Shown: positions 38,801 to 47,110, counted from the first letter of the stretch. The stretch: DNA of 64,000 nt from a beta proteobacterium AAP65 (GCA_001295865.1 LJHW01000006.1:62001-126000); one strand, 5' to 3'. The notes: generated by a model from the letters alone, not told the origin. Made by a program: numbers and translations.

Positions 38801-41419
38801 CAGTTCCACGTAGGCGGGGAAAGCCGCGGTTTCGCTGGGCAGGCTGCCGTGGTCGCAGCCGAGCTGCCAGGTGGCCACGCCGGGCAGCAGTGCCGATGTC
38901 AGCGGCACGCGGCCGTCACCGTCGTTCGCATCGAGGTAGACGAAGCCTTGCGCGCCAACTTCATAGCCCACCGGCGTGGCCGGGGCGCGGCCCACCACCA
39001 GCGCCAGCTTGTGCGCCCATTGCGGCAGGTCTTGCTCGCGCTGCGCGTCCAGGCGCTGGCGCAGGGCCTTGGCGGCGTCCAGCACGGCTTGCGGCGGCAC
39101 GCCCCAGTGGTAGGCGGCCTGCATCTCCTCACCGGCATGGCGGTGCCACCAGTTGGCCTGCTGCATGCGGGTGTAGTCGTCATCGCCCAGGCGGGCCCAG
39201 GTGGCCGCTTGGTCCAGGCCCAGGGCCGGGTCCAGCAGGCCGGCCTGCAGCTGCAGGAAACCCGGCATGCCGGCCATGATGCGGCGCGCCGCGCGGTCGG
39301 CCAGCGGCGAGCCGAAGGCCGCCAGCGCGTTGCCGAAGGTGTCGTCGCCGCTGAGCACCTGCATCGGCGCCCATGAGCCGCCGTTGGGCGTGCCCAGCAT
39401 CAGCAGCCGCGCCTGCGGGTGGGCCATCAGGCGCTGCCAGACGGCCGGCGCCTCCAGCGCCATGCAGCGCGCGAGCACGCCGCCCATCGAGTGCGCGAGG
39501 ATCTGCACCGCCGTGCCACTGGCCGCGCGCGCGTCCAGCGCCGCCGTCACGGCCGCGGCCAGGCGGCGGCCTTCCTGCTCGATGGGCACGCGCCAGTCGA
39601 AGGCGAATTCGATGACCTCGTGCGTGGCCTGCAGGTGGCGCATCAGCTTGTCGTAGACCAGCGAGATGGCGCCGTCGGGCTGCACACGTTCTGCGCTGCC
39701 AGGCGCGTACTCCAGCTGCCCCAGCCCGCCCACCAGGCCCAGGCCCAGCCAGATGCGGCGGCCGTCCACCGCGAGGTTGCTGCCGAGGATGCCGGGCAGC
39801 ATGAAGACGGCCGGTTTGCTGGGGTCGCTGCTTTCCTGTGCTTCGGCACCGCGCAGGCCGTCGGCCGAGCGCCCGGCCCAGGACAGCGGACCGATGGGCG
39901 CAAAACCCGCCGGCAGCGGCTTCTGCACCAGCGCATCCACCACCGCCTCGACGGTGCGCGCGTTGACGAAGTAGGCGAAGTGCGTGGTCTTGCCGCCTTG
40001 GTCGAGCAGGAAGCTGGCACCACCGGCCCGCGGCGCGCCGGCGTACATCGAACTCGTCTGCACGACGATGTCGTGGTCGGTCCAGTAGTAGGCGTCGGTC
40101 ACCAGGGTCTTGAGCCAGCTGGTGAGGCTGTCGCCTTCCAGATCGCCGGCCACCACGCGCAGTTCACCGTTGATGGGCGCAGGCGCGGCGTTCAGCCACT
40201 CCAGCAGCGGCGTGCCGGCGATCATGGCCGCCATGCCGGGCAGCAGCGCGGGGTCGGCGCGGCGGCGCGCCACTTCGCCCAGGAAATCCATCACCGCTGG
40301 CAGCAGCGGCAGGCCGGTGGCTTCCAGCGCCCACTTGAAGACCGAGAGGTAGGCGTCGAGCCGCTTGCTGGCCAGCAGCGTGCCGCGCGCCGGGCAGGCC
40401 ACGCGCACCACACGCTCCACTTTCACGTCGCGCGCGGTCATCTCTTCGGCCAGCAGGCGCAGCGTGGCGCGCTGCGCGGCGTAGGCCGGGCCAGTAAAAA
40501 ACGCGTCATCGGCCGCGCCCACGCTGCGCTGGTGCGCCAAACGCGCCAGCACCTCGGCCACCAGGCCGCCGCGCGAGTGCGTCAGCAGGTGCAGGCGCGT
40601 GCCGCGCGGCAGGGCCTTCACGAGTTCGAGTGCGTTGTCGATGGGGCTCTTGCCCAGCGTCTCGTGCTCCAGCGCGTAGACGCGGCCGCCGTAGTGCTGG
40701 AAGAGCTGGCGCACACGCTGCGGGTGCTGCGCCCACAGCTTGCCGAAGGTGCTGGTGGTCTCGACGAAGGTGCCGTGGATCAGCACCAGCACCGGCTCGG
40801 TGCTGGCCGGCAGCGTGGCCACGCGCCGGCCGCTGCCCTTCAGCGCCGGCAGGCTCTCGGGCGAGAGCGCGTAGACGCCGGCCTGCACCTGGCTGTCGAC
40901 CTTGGCCACCACCTGGCTGGCGGCGAAGTCGGCCACTTCGTCTTTCACCAGGCCCGTCAGCACCTCGAAGGCGGCCAGTACCACATCGCCCAGCAGGCCG
41001 CGTGTGGGCGTGCTGGCCTCCAGGCCCTGCCAGCGGAGCGTGGCCGACACCGGCACGCCCGCGCCTGCGGCCTGCGCCGCGCTGAGCGCGCGGCCGCCGC
41101 GCGTGGTGGCTGCGCCGGCCTGGGCCAGCATCAGATCACGCGCGTTTTCGGGGTGCAGCAGCAGCACCGGGCCGCCGGCGATGTGCAGCGCCACCACGTC
41201 TTCACCCGGCACCGCCACCAGCGTGTGCGGCTGCGCCGTGCCGCGCAGTGCGCCCAGGCGCACGGCGGCCTTCACGGTGCCGGGCAGGGTGCGCGCGGCA
41301 CCGCCGCCCCCGGCGCTGCGCGTGCCACCCCCGGCTTGTACGCCCCCCGGCGCCGCCTGGCCCTGCACGACGAAAGTGATGGGGGCCGCGGGCGTGGGGG
41401 TGGCGGGGGGCTGGCGCAT
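35828..41419 (-). CDS. Lipase-like/CHAT protease multidomain protein
   Basis: Giant cytoplasmic protein of 1,863 aa with no signal peptide. After a low-complexity N-terminus come an alpha/beta-hydrolase domain (about 205-480: LVLIHGTF; nucleophile-elbow-like HSRGG, Ser282), a second hydrolase of the PGAP1/LCAT type (about 535-880: FMLPGILGSNL; AHSMGG, Ser644; GTPNGG), a region resembling macro-like M17 aminopeptidase N-domains (about 935-1110), and a CHAT caspase-like domain (about 1300-1520) with His in HISGHGE (about 1375) and Cys in VNCCNLA (1414/1415). A helical C-terminus (1540-1863) resembles the repeat of the downstream protein. GGAG lies six bases before the ATG. A protease-lipase effector in a conflict system is the likely role (inference). 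Confidence 0.85.
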   Translation of the reverse strand: MRQPPATPTPAAPITFVVQGQAAPGGVQAGGGTRSAGGGGAARTLPGTVKAAVRLGALRGTAQPHTLVAVPGEDVVALHIAGGPVLLLHPENARDLMLAQAGAATTRGGRALSAAQAAGAGVPVSATLRWQGLEASTPTRGLLGDVVLAAFEVLTGLVKDEVADFAASQVVAKVDSQVQAGVYALSPESLPALKGSGRRVATLPASTEPVLVLIHGTFVETTSTFGKLWAQHPQRVRQLFQHYGGRVYALEHETLGKSPIDNALELVKALPRGTRLHLLTHSRGGLVAEVLARLAHQRSVGAADDAFFTGPAYAAQRATLRLLAEEMTARDVKVERVVRVACPARGTLLASKRLDAYLSVFKWALEATGLPLLPAVMDFLGEVARRRADPALLPGMAAMIAGTPLLEWLNAAPAPINGELRVVAGDLEGDSLTSWLKTLVTDAYYWTDHDIVVQTSSMYAGAPRAGGASFLLDQGGKTTHFAYFVNARTVEAVVDALVQKPLPAGFAPIGPLSWAGRSADGLRGAEAQESSDPSKPAVFMLPGILGSNLAVDGRRIWLGLGLVGGLGQLEYAPGSAERVQPDGAISLVYDKLMRHLQATHEVIEFAFDWRVPIEQEGRRLAAAVTAALDARAASGTAVQILAHSMGGVLARCMALEAPAVWQRLMAHPQARLLMLGTPNGGSWAPMQVLSGDDTFGNALAAFGSPLADRAARRIMAGMPGFLQLQAGLLDPALGLDQAATWARLGDDDYTRMQQANWWHRHAGEEMQAAYHWGVPPQAVLDAAKALRQRLDAQREQDLPQWAHKLALVVGRAPATPVGYEVGAQGFVYLDANDGDGRVPLTSALLPGVATWQLGCDHGSLPSETAAFPAYVELLNTGKTAALPPLLDSATRGARSAPVRSRPSRQRRSARPAALQDAVFRSPSGAVDTGTTPASDTGTLQLRVLNGNLSFIGEPLLIGHYTASELTGTENVVDRMLGGSLQQALAAGLYPSVVGTHQVFVNTRRDPGNPWREPRPHGVLVVGLGEEGELREAELSASVRQGVLAWAQRQAEGVGRGDASAAKPTLAATLLGSGGLGISPAAAARAIARGVAEANQRATASGWPAVQRLTLVELYLDRATDAWNGLHLLAEGHAGSYRFELLPEISSGTGPLRRQLDNGYRGTDHDLIRATTRADGSLEYVLDTRRARTEVRSLRPQTPLLRELLTAAATDRNDDPALGRTLFQLLVPTEIEPFLGGLDRMVLELDGGTAALPWELLDTGLPGVGATGAALPGETLMPWAIRARLLRRLQKGGPAAKPRDASADHDVLIIGEPQVSDEWAPLPAAREEALAVEEALCGAGGLPPERVLALVDSPAAQTVIGALLTRPWRIVHISGHGEAPSAANAGGVVLSGGHHLGPAEIEAMRVVPELVFVNCCNLAQYDQGLALRPGFDPGAFAAVVADQLIAKGVRCVIACGWPVNDGPAAEFARVFYTQLLRGARFIDAVAEARSACWRAMPHGKSWAAYQCYGDANWVYRTRTGDAQAPAAAAKRDEFADIASPPALTLALETLATRARYMGGAKPALAAAVQQLVQRFEARWGGMGAVAEAFAVAWQALGDRPQAITWYGRAVAAADGSASFKSEEQMLNLSARQAWADASDAGDGGGGSGPDTEALRQRLVGAVAALQQLCLARPSAERWSLLGSACKRLYLLERQARRAVAARTALQRAHAAYRDADLLVQQQAGAEAARCYPLQNAFALALCLDADGRAFDAADRAALASAQAAAGQRPDFWSEAGEVEFRLWRALAEGRLAAEAEALQRAFEDLHGQHNAPNDWASVADQAELVLAPRLLRGSGGGTARAARALLTQLQQFAAAFTTAAGAAA

Positions 41420-41559
41420 GGAATCTCCGGGGTGGCAAAGCCGTCCGGCGGGGCCGGGCGGACAGCGGGCGAGCATCGGGGCAAAGCGGGTGCCGGGCAA
41501 GCTGGCACCACTACCGATCTAGGGCCCCCGGGTGCGGGCCCGGTGCGCGTGGCGGCCGC

Positions 41560-42456
41560 TCAGGGCGCGCTGCGGTCCACCAGCAGCGGGCTGCGGCCGG
41601 TGTGGCGGCGCACGCGTTCGGCGGCCTGCTGCGCGTCGGCGCGCGTGGCGTAGGGGCCGGCCTGCACGCGGAAGAGCCCGGCCTCCTCGAACACCGCGAT
41701 GCTGTCCACACCCGCCTGCGGCGTGGCCAGCAGCTGGCGCTGCAGTTGCTGTGCGCCCTCGAACTGGCGGAACGCCCCTACCTGCAGCCAGAAGCCCGCG
41801 GGCGCGCGGTCGCCGGGCAGGGCGTCGTCCAGCACCAGCGGCGGCTTGCGGCCGGGGGCGATGGCCACGGTCTCGTCGCGCGGCTGCTGCCAGCGGCCGC
41901 TGCGGATCTCGTCGAAAGTAATGCGCTGCACCTGCACCGGCGCCACGCCGGCCAGCACGCCCAGCTTCAGTGCGGCGGTGTAGCTGAGGTCGATGACGCG
42001 CCCATCCGCGAAAGGCCCGCGGTCGTTGATGCGCACCACGATCTCGCGGCCGTTGGCCGGGTTGCGCACCCGCGCATAACTCGGCAAGGGCATGGTCTTG
42101 TGCGCGGCCGTCATCGCGTACATGTCGTAGACCTCGCCGTTGGAGGTGCGCTGGCCGTGGAACTTGCGCCCGTACCAGGAGGCCAGACCTTCTTCCTGCA
42201 GCGGCAGGTCGTCGGTCATGGGCGTGTAGCTGCGGCCGTTGATGCGGTAGGGCTTGTTCGGCCCGCCCACGCGCAAGGGTTCCACACGCGGCACGGCATC
42301 GGGCACCTGGGCCAGCCCCGGGGGTGGGCGGGCCTCGGGGCCGTCGGTGCTGGGGCGGCCGTCGGGGCTGCTGGCGCAGCCGCCGAGCAGCGCGGCGGCT
42401 ACCGCTATCACCGCGGCGGCCACGCGGGCCGCGGCCGGGGGGCTGGACCGCACCAC
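41560..42456 (-). CDS. rlpA: Septal ring lytic transglycosylase RlpA-like lipoprotein
   Basis: Outer-membrane lipoprotein of 298 aa that cleaves denuded septal glycan in related species. The N-terminus carries a lipobox (ALLGGC followed by ASS). The double-psi beta-barrel is typical (GLASWYGRKFHGQRTSNGEVYDMY...; VRINDRGPFADGRVIDLSYTAA), with the conserved catalytic-type Asp of NDRGPF. A C-terminal SPOR domain (about 220-298, WLQVGAFRQFEGAQQL) targets it to the division septum. The start is a GTG (a second GTG follows directly), with GAGGG five bases upstream. It starts eight bases after the stop of the pseudo-caspase gene, so they are co-transcribed. Confidence 0.92.
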   Translation of the reverse strand: MVRSSPPAAARVAAAVIAVAAALLGGCASSPDGRPSTDGPEARPPPGLAQVPDAVPRVEPLRVGGPNKPYRINGRSYTPMTDDLPLQEEGLASWYGRKFHGQRTSNGEVYDMYAMTAAHKTMPLPSYARVRNPANGREIVVRINDRGPFADGRVIDLSYTAALKLGVLAGVAPVQVQRITFDEIRSGRWQQPRDETVAIAPGRKPPLVLDDALPGDRAPAGFWLQVGAFRQFEGAQQLQRQLLATPQAGVDSIAVFEEAGLFRVQAGPYATRADAQQAAERVRRHTGRSPLLVDRSAP

Positions 42457-42464
42457 GTCGGCCC

Positions 42465-44933
42465 TCAGGGCGTGGAGCGCGCCTGCTGCGCGTGCATCAG
42501 CTGGATGCGCTCGCGGCGCAGCGGGCGGCCCATGGCATCGGCGTCGCGCACGTCGATGGCCACGGGGTGCTTGAGCTTGGGCGAGTAGTAGACGGTGCGG
42601 GTCCACTGGCCGTTGCTGCGCGTGCCGTTGGCCAGGGTTTCCGTCCAGGTGCCGGTGCTCTCGATGGGCAGCACGTCGAACTTGCCGGCCGGCGTTTCGA
42701 TTTCGGTGGCGCGCGCCACCAGGCTGCCGCCGCGCCATTCGGTCTGGCCGGTGCTCTGGTCGGCACGCTGGAACTTCTCGATGAAGCGCACCACACGGCG
42801 GTCGCCGCGTTTCGGGTCGGCCCACCACAGGTCTTGGTGCGGCTCGAAGATGGAGAAACTGCCGTCGGGCCGCGCCAGGCGCGTGGGCCGGCCCTGCGGG
42901 TCCATCTGCAGCTGCTGGCCGTTGGCGCGCAGCGCGCCGTCCTTCATCACCTCATCGATGGCGGTGGTGTATTCGCCCACCACCTCGTCGGCCCAGGTGT
43001 CGAGCACCTGGTAGGTGAAGCTGTCGCCCTCGGTGTAGCCGAAGGGGTTGCGGCGCGGCACCGGCACCGCCGGGGTGGCGGGGGCTTCGGCCGGGTTGGC
43101 CCTGGCGCCTTGCGCAGGCTGGCCGGGCTGCACGGCCTCGGCCGCAGCGGTGGCCGCCGGCGCGGCGCGGCGCGCGGCGTCGGCACCGTCCACCGGGGTG
43201 TCGCCAGGCTGGTTCACCGCCTGGTTGGCCGCTGCGGCTGCCGGGGCCGTGCTGGCTGCTGCTTCAGCGCCACTGGCACCGGCAGCGCCCTCACCCGCAG
43301 GCAACGGGGGGGCCGTGGCGGCTGCAGCGGCGCCGGTGGCCGTGCTGCCCGCTGCCGTGGCGGGCACGGCCGGCGCTGTGGCTGCGGCCGCTGCAGCTGC
43401 CGGTGCGCCCACAGGCACAGCGGCCACGGCCGCCGCCGGGGCCACCACGGCCACGGCGCTGGGGGCGGTGGCAGCCGCCACGGTGCTGGCGGCTGCGCTG
43501 CCGCTGGAAGAAGAACCGCCGGCACGCGCCGCCAGCGCCACCGCCGTGCTGCCCAGGCTGCTGGCCGCGCTGCCCACGGCACCGGCGGCCGTGGTCGCCG
43601 CGCTCACGGTGGCGGCTGCCTTGGCCACCTGCGCGGTGGCCGCCACACCGGCCACCGTGGTGGCCACGCCGGCCACGGTGCCCAGTGCACTGACGGCGCT
43701 GCCAACCGTGCTGCCCAGGCTGCTGCCGGTCTTGGCCGCATTGCTCAGGGGCTTGGCATCGGGCGTGGCGGTGGTCTGGGGGGTGTCCACCGCTGGGGCG
43801 GCCAAGGTGGCCGCGGGGGCCGGGGGTGTGGCGCTCTGTGCCAGCACCTCGGCCACCGACTGCTCACCGGCCGCACGCACCGCCGGCCGCGTGAGCATGC
43901 GCGAGCCCTGGCGCAAGGCTTCGCGGGCGATCTCTTCCGGCGTGCGCGGGATCAGTCCGTCGAGCAGCGAAGCTTCGGCGAGCTCTTCGCGGTCGTCGGT
44001 ATCGCCACCGATCCAGGGGCTGGTCTGGCCGAGCGTGGCGTCCACCATCGAGCGGCGCGTGCTGCGCAGCACCTCGGGGCCGTTGATGCGCGGCTTGAGC
44101 AGCGCGCCTACCAGCGTGCGCACGAAGGGCGTGGCCGCCAGCTCGGCCGGGGCCGTGGGGGCCGGCAGCGGCAGCGGTGCCACCGCGGGCACCTCCTGCA
44201 CGGCGCCAGGAGCCAGGCCCAGCATGGCCATCATGCCGTGCGGTACCCGGGGCTGTGCCAGGCCCTGCTGCGGCAGCGTGGCCAGCACCGGGTGCTGCCA
44301 GGCGGCTTCCACCACCAGCAGGCGCAGGCTGTCGGGCGTGCCTATGAGGGCATCGGCCACCTCGTCCAGCGGCACCGAGGTCTCGGCCAGGCGTTGGGCC
44401 AGGCGCTCCGGCGGCATGCTGGCGTCGAGCGCCGCGTCGCGCGGCAGCAGCAGGTTGCGGCCCGCAACCTGGGCGCCCAGGCCGGTGACGTAGACGAAGC
44501 CCACGCCGCCGGGCTGCAGCCGGTCGCGGAACTCTTTCAGCGTGGCGCGCAGGTCGGCCGCGGTGAGGTCTTCGCGCGTCATCACGACGAAGCCGCCGCT
44601 GCGCAGCGCTGCGGCCACGGCCTGGGTGTTGCGGGGGGCGCTGTCCACCACCGAGCGGTGGCCCACCTTGCCCAGGCCCAGCACCAGCGCCAGGCGCTGC
44701 TTGCCCATGCCCAGCACGGCCTGCGCAGCGCGCACCTGCCGCGGCACGGCGATGTTGATGTCGCGCACATCGGGCAGGCGCAGCTCGGGCAGGGTGGCCG
44801 GCACCGTCATCGGTGGGGCCGAGCCTTCGGTGTTCTGGGCTTGCACGGGGGCCTGCGCATGGCCGGCGCCGGTCAGGGCGGCCAGCAGGCAAGCGGTTGA
44901 AGTGCGGCGGAAGCTGTCTTTACGCTGAGGCAT
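42465..44933 (-). CDS. Caspase-like (C14 fold) protein with degraded catalytic site
   Basis: Exported protein of 822 aa with a signal peptide ending near GHAQA. Residues about 75-260 match the caspase-like fold: RLALVLG, an N-terminal QAVAAALRSGGFVV region and FVYVTGLGAQVAGRNLLLPRDA. In active relatives the last motif reads SGHG; here the His is Leu (residues 150-153), and the Cys-bearing D-x-C segment appears as VVEAAW (207-212) with no Cys. A 250-residue Ala/Pro/Val linker follows (about 390-620), then a C-terminal beta domain (about 640-815) like periplasmic DUF3108-style barrels. I infer a non-catalytic scaffold. The downstream gene is rlpA. Confidence 0.8.
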   Translation of the reverse strand: MPQRKDSFRRTSTACLLAALTGAGHAQAPVQAQNTEGSAPPMTVPATLPELRLPDVRDINIAVPRQVRAAQAVLGMGKQRLALVLGLGKVGHRSVVDSAPRNTQAVAAALRSGGFVVMTREDLTAADLRATLKEFRDRLQPGGVGFVYVTGLGAQVAGRNLLLPRDAALDASMPPERLAQRLAETSVPLDEVADALIGTPDSLRLLVVEAAWQHPVLATLPQQGLAQPRVPHGMMAMLGLAPGAVQEVPAVAPLPLPAPTAPAELAATPFVRTLVGALLKPRINGPEVLRSTRRSMVDATLGQTSPWIGGDTDDREELAEASLLDGLIPRTPEEIAREALRQGSRMLTRPAVRAAGEQSVAEVLAQSATPPAPAATLAAPAVDTPQTTATPDAKPLSNAAKTGSSLGSTVGSAVSALGTVAGVATTVAGVAATAQVAKAAATVSAATTAAGAVGSAASSLGSTAVALAARAGGSSSSGSAAASTVAAATAPSAVAVVAPAAAVAAVPVGAPAAAAAAATAPAVPATAAGSTATGAAAAATAPPLPAGEGAAGASGAEAAASTAPAAAAANQAVNQPGDTPVDGADAARRAAPAATAAAEAVQPGQPAQGARANPAEAPATPAVPVPRRNPFGYTEGDSFTYQVLDTWADEVVGEYTTAIDEVMKDGALRANGQQLQMDPQGRPTRLARPDGSFSIFEPHQDLWWADPKRGDRRVVRFIEKFQRADQSTGQTEWRGGSLVARATEIETPAGKFDVLPIESTGTWTETLANGTRSNGQWTRTVYYSPKLKHPVAIDVRDADAMGRPLRRERIQLMHAQQARSTP

Positions 44934-45125
44934 GGTCTTGGTGAGCAAGGCCTGCAGGGCCGGCACGAGTGTAGACAGCAATGTGACAGATCGTCACAGG
45001 GCCGGCATCCAGCAGCCAAGGGGCCGGAGCGGGTTTGCGCGGCCGCCCCGCAGAATGCGTGCATGGTGCCGCTTCGCCGCCCGCGCCGCTTGCCCTTTGT
45101 TGCCACACTGTCCTTACGCCTGCCG

Positions 45126-46223
45126 ATGCCACGAACCGCCCTGCATCCCCGCTCATCCCTGGCCCCGCGCCGGCCCCGGCCGGTGGCGCGGGTTCTGAGC
45201 TTGTCCTGCTTGTGGCTGCTGGCGCCGGCCCAGGCCCAAGCGGCGGCCGCGGCGCTGCCGGCCGTGGAGTGCACCGCGCTGGCCGACGATGCCCTGCGCC
45301 TGGCGTGCTACGACCGCCTGCACGAGCGCAAGGCGCCCCCTGCGATCCCTGCGCCCCCCGCCGCCGTGCCGGCGCCCCCGGCCGCACAGCCCGCTGCCGG
45401 CGCTGCGTCGCCGTCTCGTCTGGACCGCCGTTGGGACCTGACCGCCGGCAGCGTCGGCCCGCTGTTTGCGCCGCGGCCCTACAAACCCGTCTATGTGCTG
45501 CCGGCCACCTGGAGCGACCAGGTCAATACGCGGCCCAGCTCGCCGGCGCCCGATCGCAGCGTCAGCGAGGCCCTGCCGCTGCGGGACGTGGAGGCCAAGT
45601 ACCAGCTGAGCCTGAAAGCACTGCTGGGCCGTGAGCTGCTGGGCAGCCCGGTCAACCTGTGGGGCGGCTACACGCAGTCGTCACGCTGGCAGGTCTACAA
45701 CGGTGCCATCTCGCGCCCGTTTCGCGAAACCAACTACGAGCCCGAGCTGATGCTCGTGTGGCCGTTGCAGCAGCAGCTTCTGGGCTGGCAGATGCGCGCG
45801 GCCACGCTGTCGCTGAACCACCAGAGCAACGGCCGTTCGTTGCCGCTGTCGCGCAGTTGGAACCGCATCATTGGCACGCTGGCCTTCGAGCGAGACGAAT
45901 GGCTGGTCGAGCTGCGGCCCTGGCTGCGCCTGCGCGAAAAAGCCAACGCCGACGACAACCCCGACATCGAAGACCACATCGGCCGTGCCGAGCTGCTGCT
46001 GGGGCGCTACTGGGGCGAACAGGCCCTCAACCTGCAGTTGCGGCACTCGCTGCGCGGCGGTGCGCGCTCGCGAGGCTCGCTGCAACTGGAATGGGTGTTT
46101 CCGCTCAGCGGCGTGTTGCACGGCCACCTGCAGTGGTTCACAGGCTACGGCGAGAGCATGGTCGACTACAACATCCGCCAGAACCGCATCGGCCTGGGCG
46201 TCACCATCGCGGGCTGGCGCTGA
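45126..46223 (+). CDS. pldA: Outer membrane phospholipase A (PldA family)
   Basis: Outer-membrane beta-barrel that hydrolyses acyl chains from phospholipids reaching the outer leaflet, and so helps to keep membrane asymmetry. The catalytic His and Ser are in SLNHQSNGRS and the conserved Asn in SWNRI, matching the His-Ser-Asn triad of E. coli PldA. The barrel ends GYGESMVDYNIRQNRIGLGV with a C-terminal aromatic. A Pro/Ala linker follows the signal peptide (ending near AQAQA) and a short DUF-like segment with two Cys. The start is uncertain: an in-frame ATG at 45063 gives 21 more residues; neither has a clear ribosome site. Confidence 0.9.
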   Translation: MPRTALHPRSSLAPRRPRPVARVLSLSCLWLLAPAQAQAAAAALPAVECTALADDALRLACYDRLHERKAPPAIPAPPAAVPAPPAAQPAAGAASPSRLDRRWDLTAGSVGPLFAPRPYKPVYVLPATWSDQVNTRPSSPAPDRSVSEALPLRDVEAKYQLSLKALLGRELLGSPVNLWGGYTQSSRWQVYNGAISRPFRETNYEPELMLVWPLQQQLLGWQMRAATLSLNHQSNGRSLPLSRSWNRIIGTLAFERDEWLVELRPWLRLREKANADDNPDIEDHIGRAELLLGRYWGEQALNLQLRHSLRGGARSRGSLQLEWVFPLSGVLHGHLQWFTGYGESMVDYNIRQNRIGLGVTIAGWR

Positions 46224-46236
46224 AAGCTGGCCGACG

Positions 46237-46273
46237 CAAAAACGCCCTGGGCGCCCGAAGGCCCCCAGGGCGT
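46237..46273 (-). terminator. Intrinsic terminator of the PEP-CTERM gene at 46292
   Basis: A 10-bp inverted repeat (46242-46251 with 46264-46273) on the minus strand is followed by TTTTT. The reverse direction lacks a T-run, so it serves the PEP-CTERM gene rather than pldA, although the hairpin could stop both. Confidence 0.8.
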
Positions 46274-46291
46274 GCTTGCCGAAGCCTGGAA

Positions 46292-46933
46292 TCAGGCCTG
46301 CTTGGCCTTGCGGCGGCGAGCAGCGGCCATCAGGCCGAGCACGCCCAGGCCCATCATGGCGTAGGTGCTGGGCTCAGGCACGACGGCGATCGACGCGCCA
46401 GGGGTCAGCTCGAAGGCGTACTGCACCAGGGTGCGGTCCGTCAGGGTGGCGCCGAAGGCGATCTGCGCCCAACCGTAGTGCAGCGTGCCGCCGGCTTCGT
46501 TGTTGAAACGGAAGCCGAAGAAGTTGTCCGAGCTGTTCAGCGTCCACTGGGCCTGGTTGGCGGTGGTGCCCGAACCGAAGCTGCTGCCGGCGCCGATGAG
46601 GCTGCCAGGGGTCAGGTTCGTCACGTTGCTGGTAGACGTGATCACGTAGGCGCCGCCAGCCGGAGCCCCCGGGCTGAAGAAGGCGATGCCGGTGGCGCTC
46701 CAGGGGTTGATGTCCCAGCCGGGCACGGTGGTGCCGGTGCCAGCGGCAGGCAGGTTGTTTGCACCGGTCACCACGTTCAGGTACAGACCGTTGGTGGAGG
46801 CGGGGATGTTCAGGTTGACGATGCCGCTGCTCACGACTTGGGCGTGGGCGGTGGCGGCGGCGAAGAGGGCGCCGGCGCCGATCGCGAGGGCGATCGAGGT
46901 GCGCGCAGTGCTGGAAAGGAAACGGGTTGTCAT
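46292..46933 (-). CDS. PEP-CTERM sorting domain-containing protein
   Basis: Exported protein of 213 aa. It has a signal peptide (ending TAHAQ) and an exosortase tail VPEPSTYAMMGLGVLGLMAAARRRKAKQA. The body is Asn/Thr/Gly-rich and predicted beta, with aromatic patches (WDINPWSATGIAFF; HYGWAQIAFG) that recall secreted filament or matrix proteins. The HYGWAQIAF segment is common among PEP-CTERM proteins of similar size. GGAG lies six bases before the ATG. It has its own terminator and is probably monocistronic. Confidence 0.92.
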   Translation of the reverse strand: MTTRFLSSTARTSIALAIGAGALFAAATAHAQVVSSGIVNLNIPASTNGLYLNVVTGANNLPAAGTGTTVPGWDINPWSATGIAFFSPGAPAGGAYVITSTSNVTNLTPGSLIGAGSSFGSGTTANQAQWTLNSSDNFFGFRFNNEAGGTLHYGWAQIAFGATLTDRTLVQYAFELTPGASIAVVPEPSTYAMMGLGVLGLMAAARRRKAKQA

Positions 46934-47084
46934 CGGGACTCCTGGCGTTCTGAGAGCAAAAGGTTGAGATTCATCGCTGGGCCCGGAGGCTTCCGGTGCC
47001 CGCGACTTCGACCGTCTCGAATGCGGAATGCCGCTTCTGCGGCGGCCCCTCCCACACTCGCCGTGACGGTCCCATGCGCGCCCC

Positions 47085-47110
47085 CTAGCAACAACCCCGC
47101 ATTCGCGGGG
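47085..47110 (-). terminator. Possible terminator of the sulfotransferase gene
   Basis: CCCCGC (47095-47100) and GCGGGG (47105-47110) form a 6-bp stem with a 4-base loop. On the minus strand TTGTTG follows. The T-run is imperfect. It lies 16 bases past the sulfotransferase stop. Confidence 0.45.

Noticed and set aside
33858..41419. Type III-E-like CRISPR-associated CHAT protease (Craspase-type)
   Set aside because: No cas genes or repeats are in the window, and the domain order (lipases before CHAT) differs.
35873..41653. Plus-strand frames of about 1,167 and 744 codons opposite the CHAT gene
   Set aside because: They mirror the codon pattern of the sense gene, and the sense strand has clear lipase and CHAT motifs.
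43200..43800. Apparent repeat array in the pseudo-caspase gene
   Set aside because: This is an Ala/Pro/Val-rich linker coded by GC-rich codons; there is no fixed repeat unit and it is not a CRISPR array.
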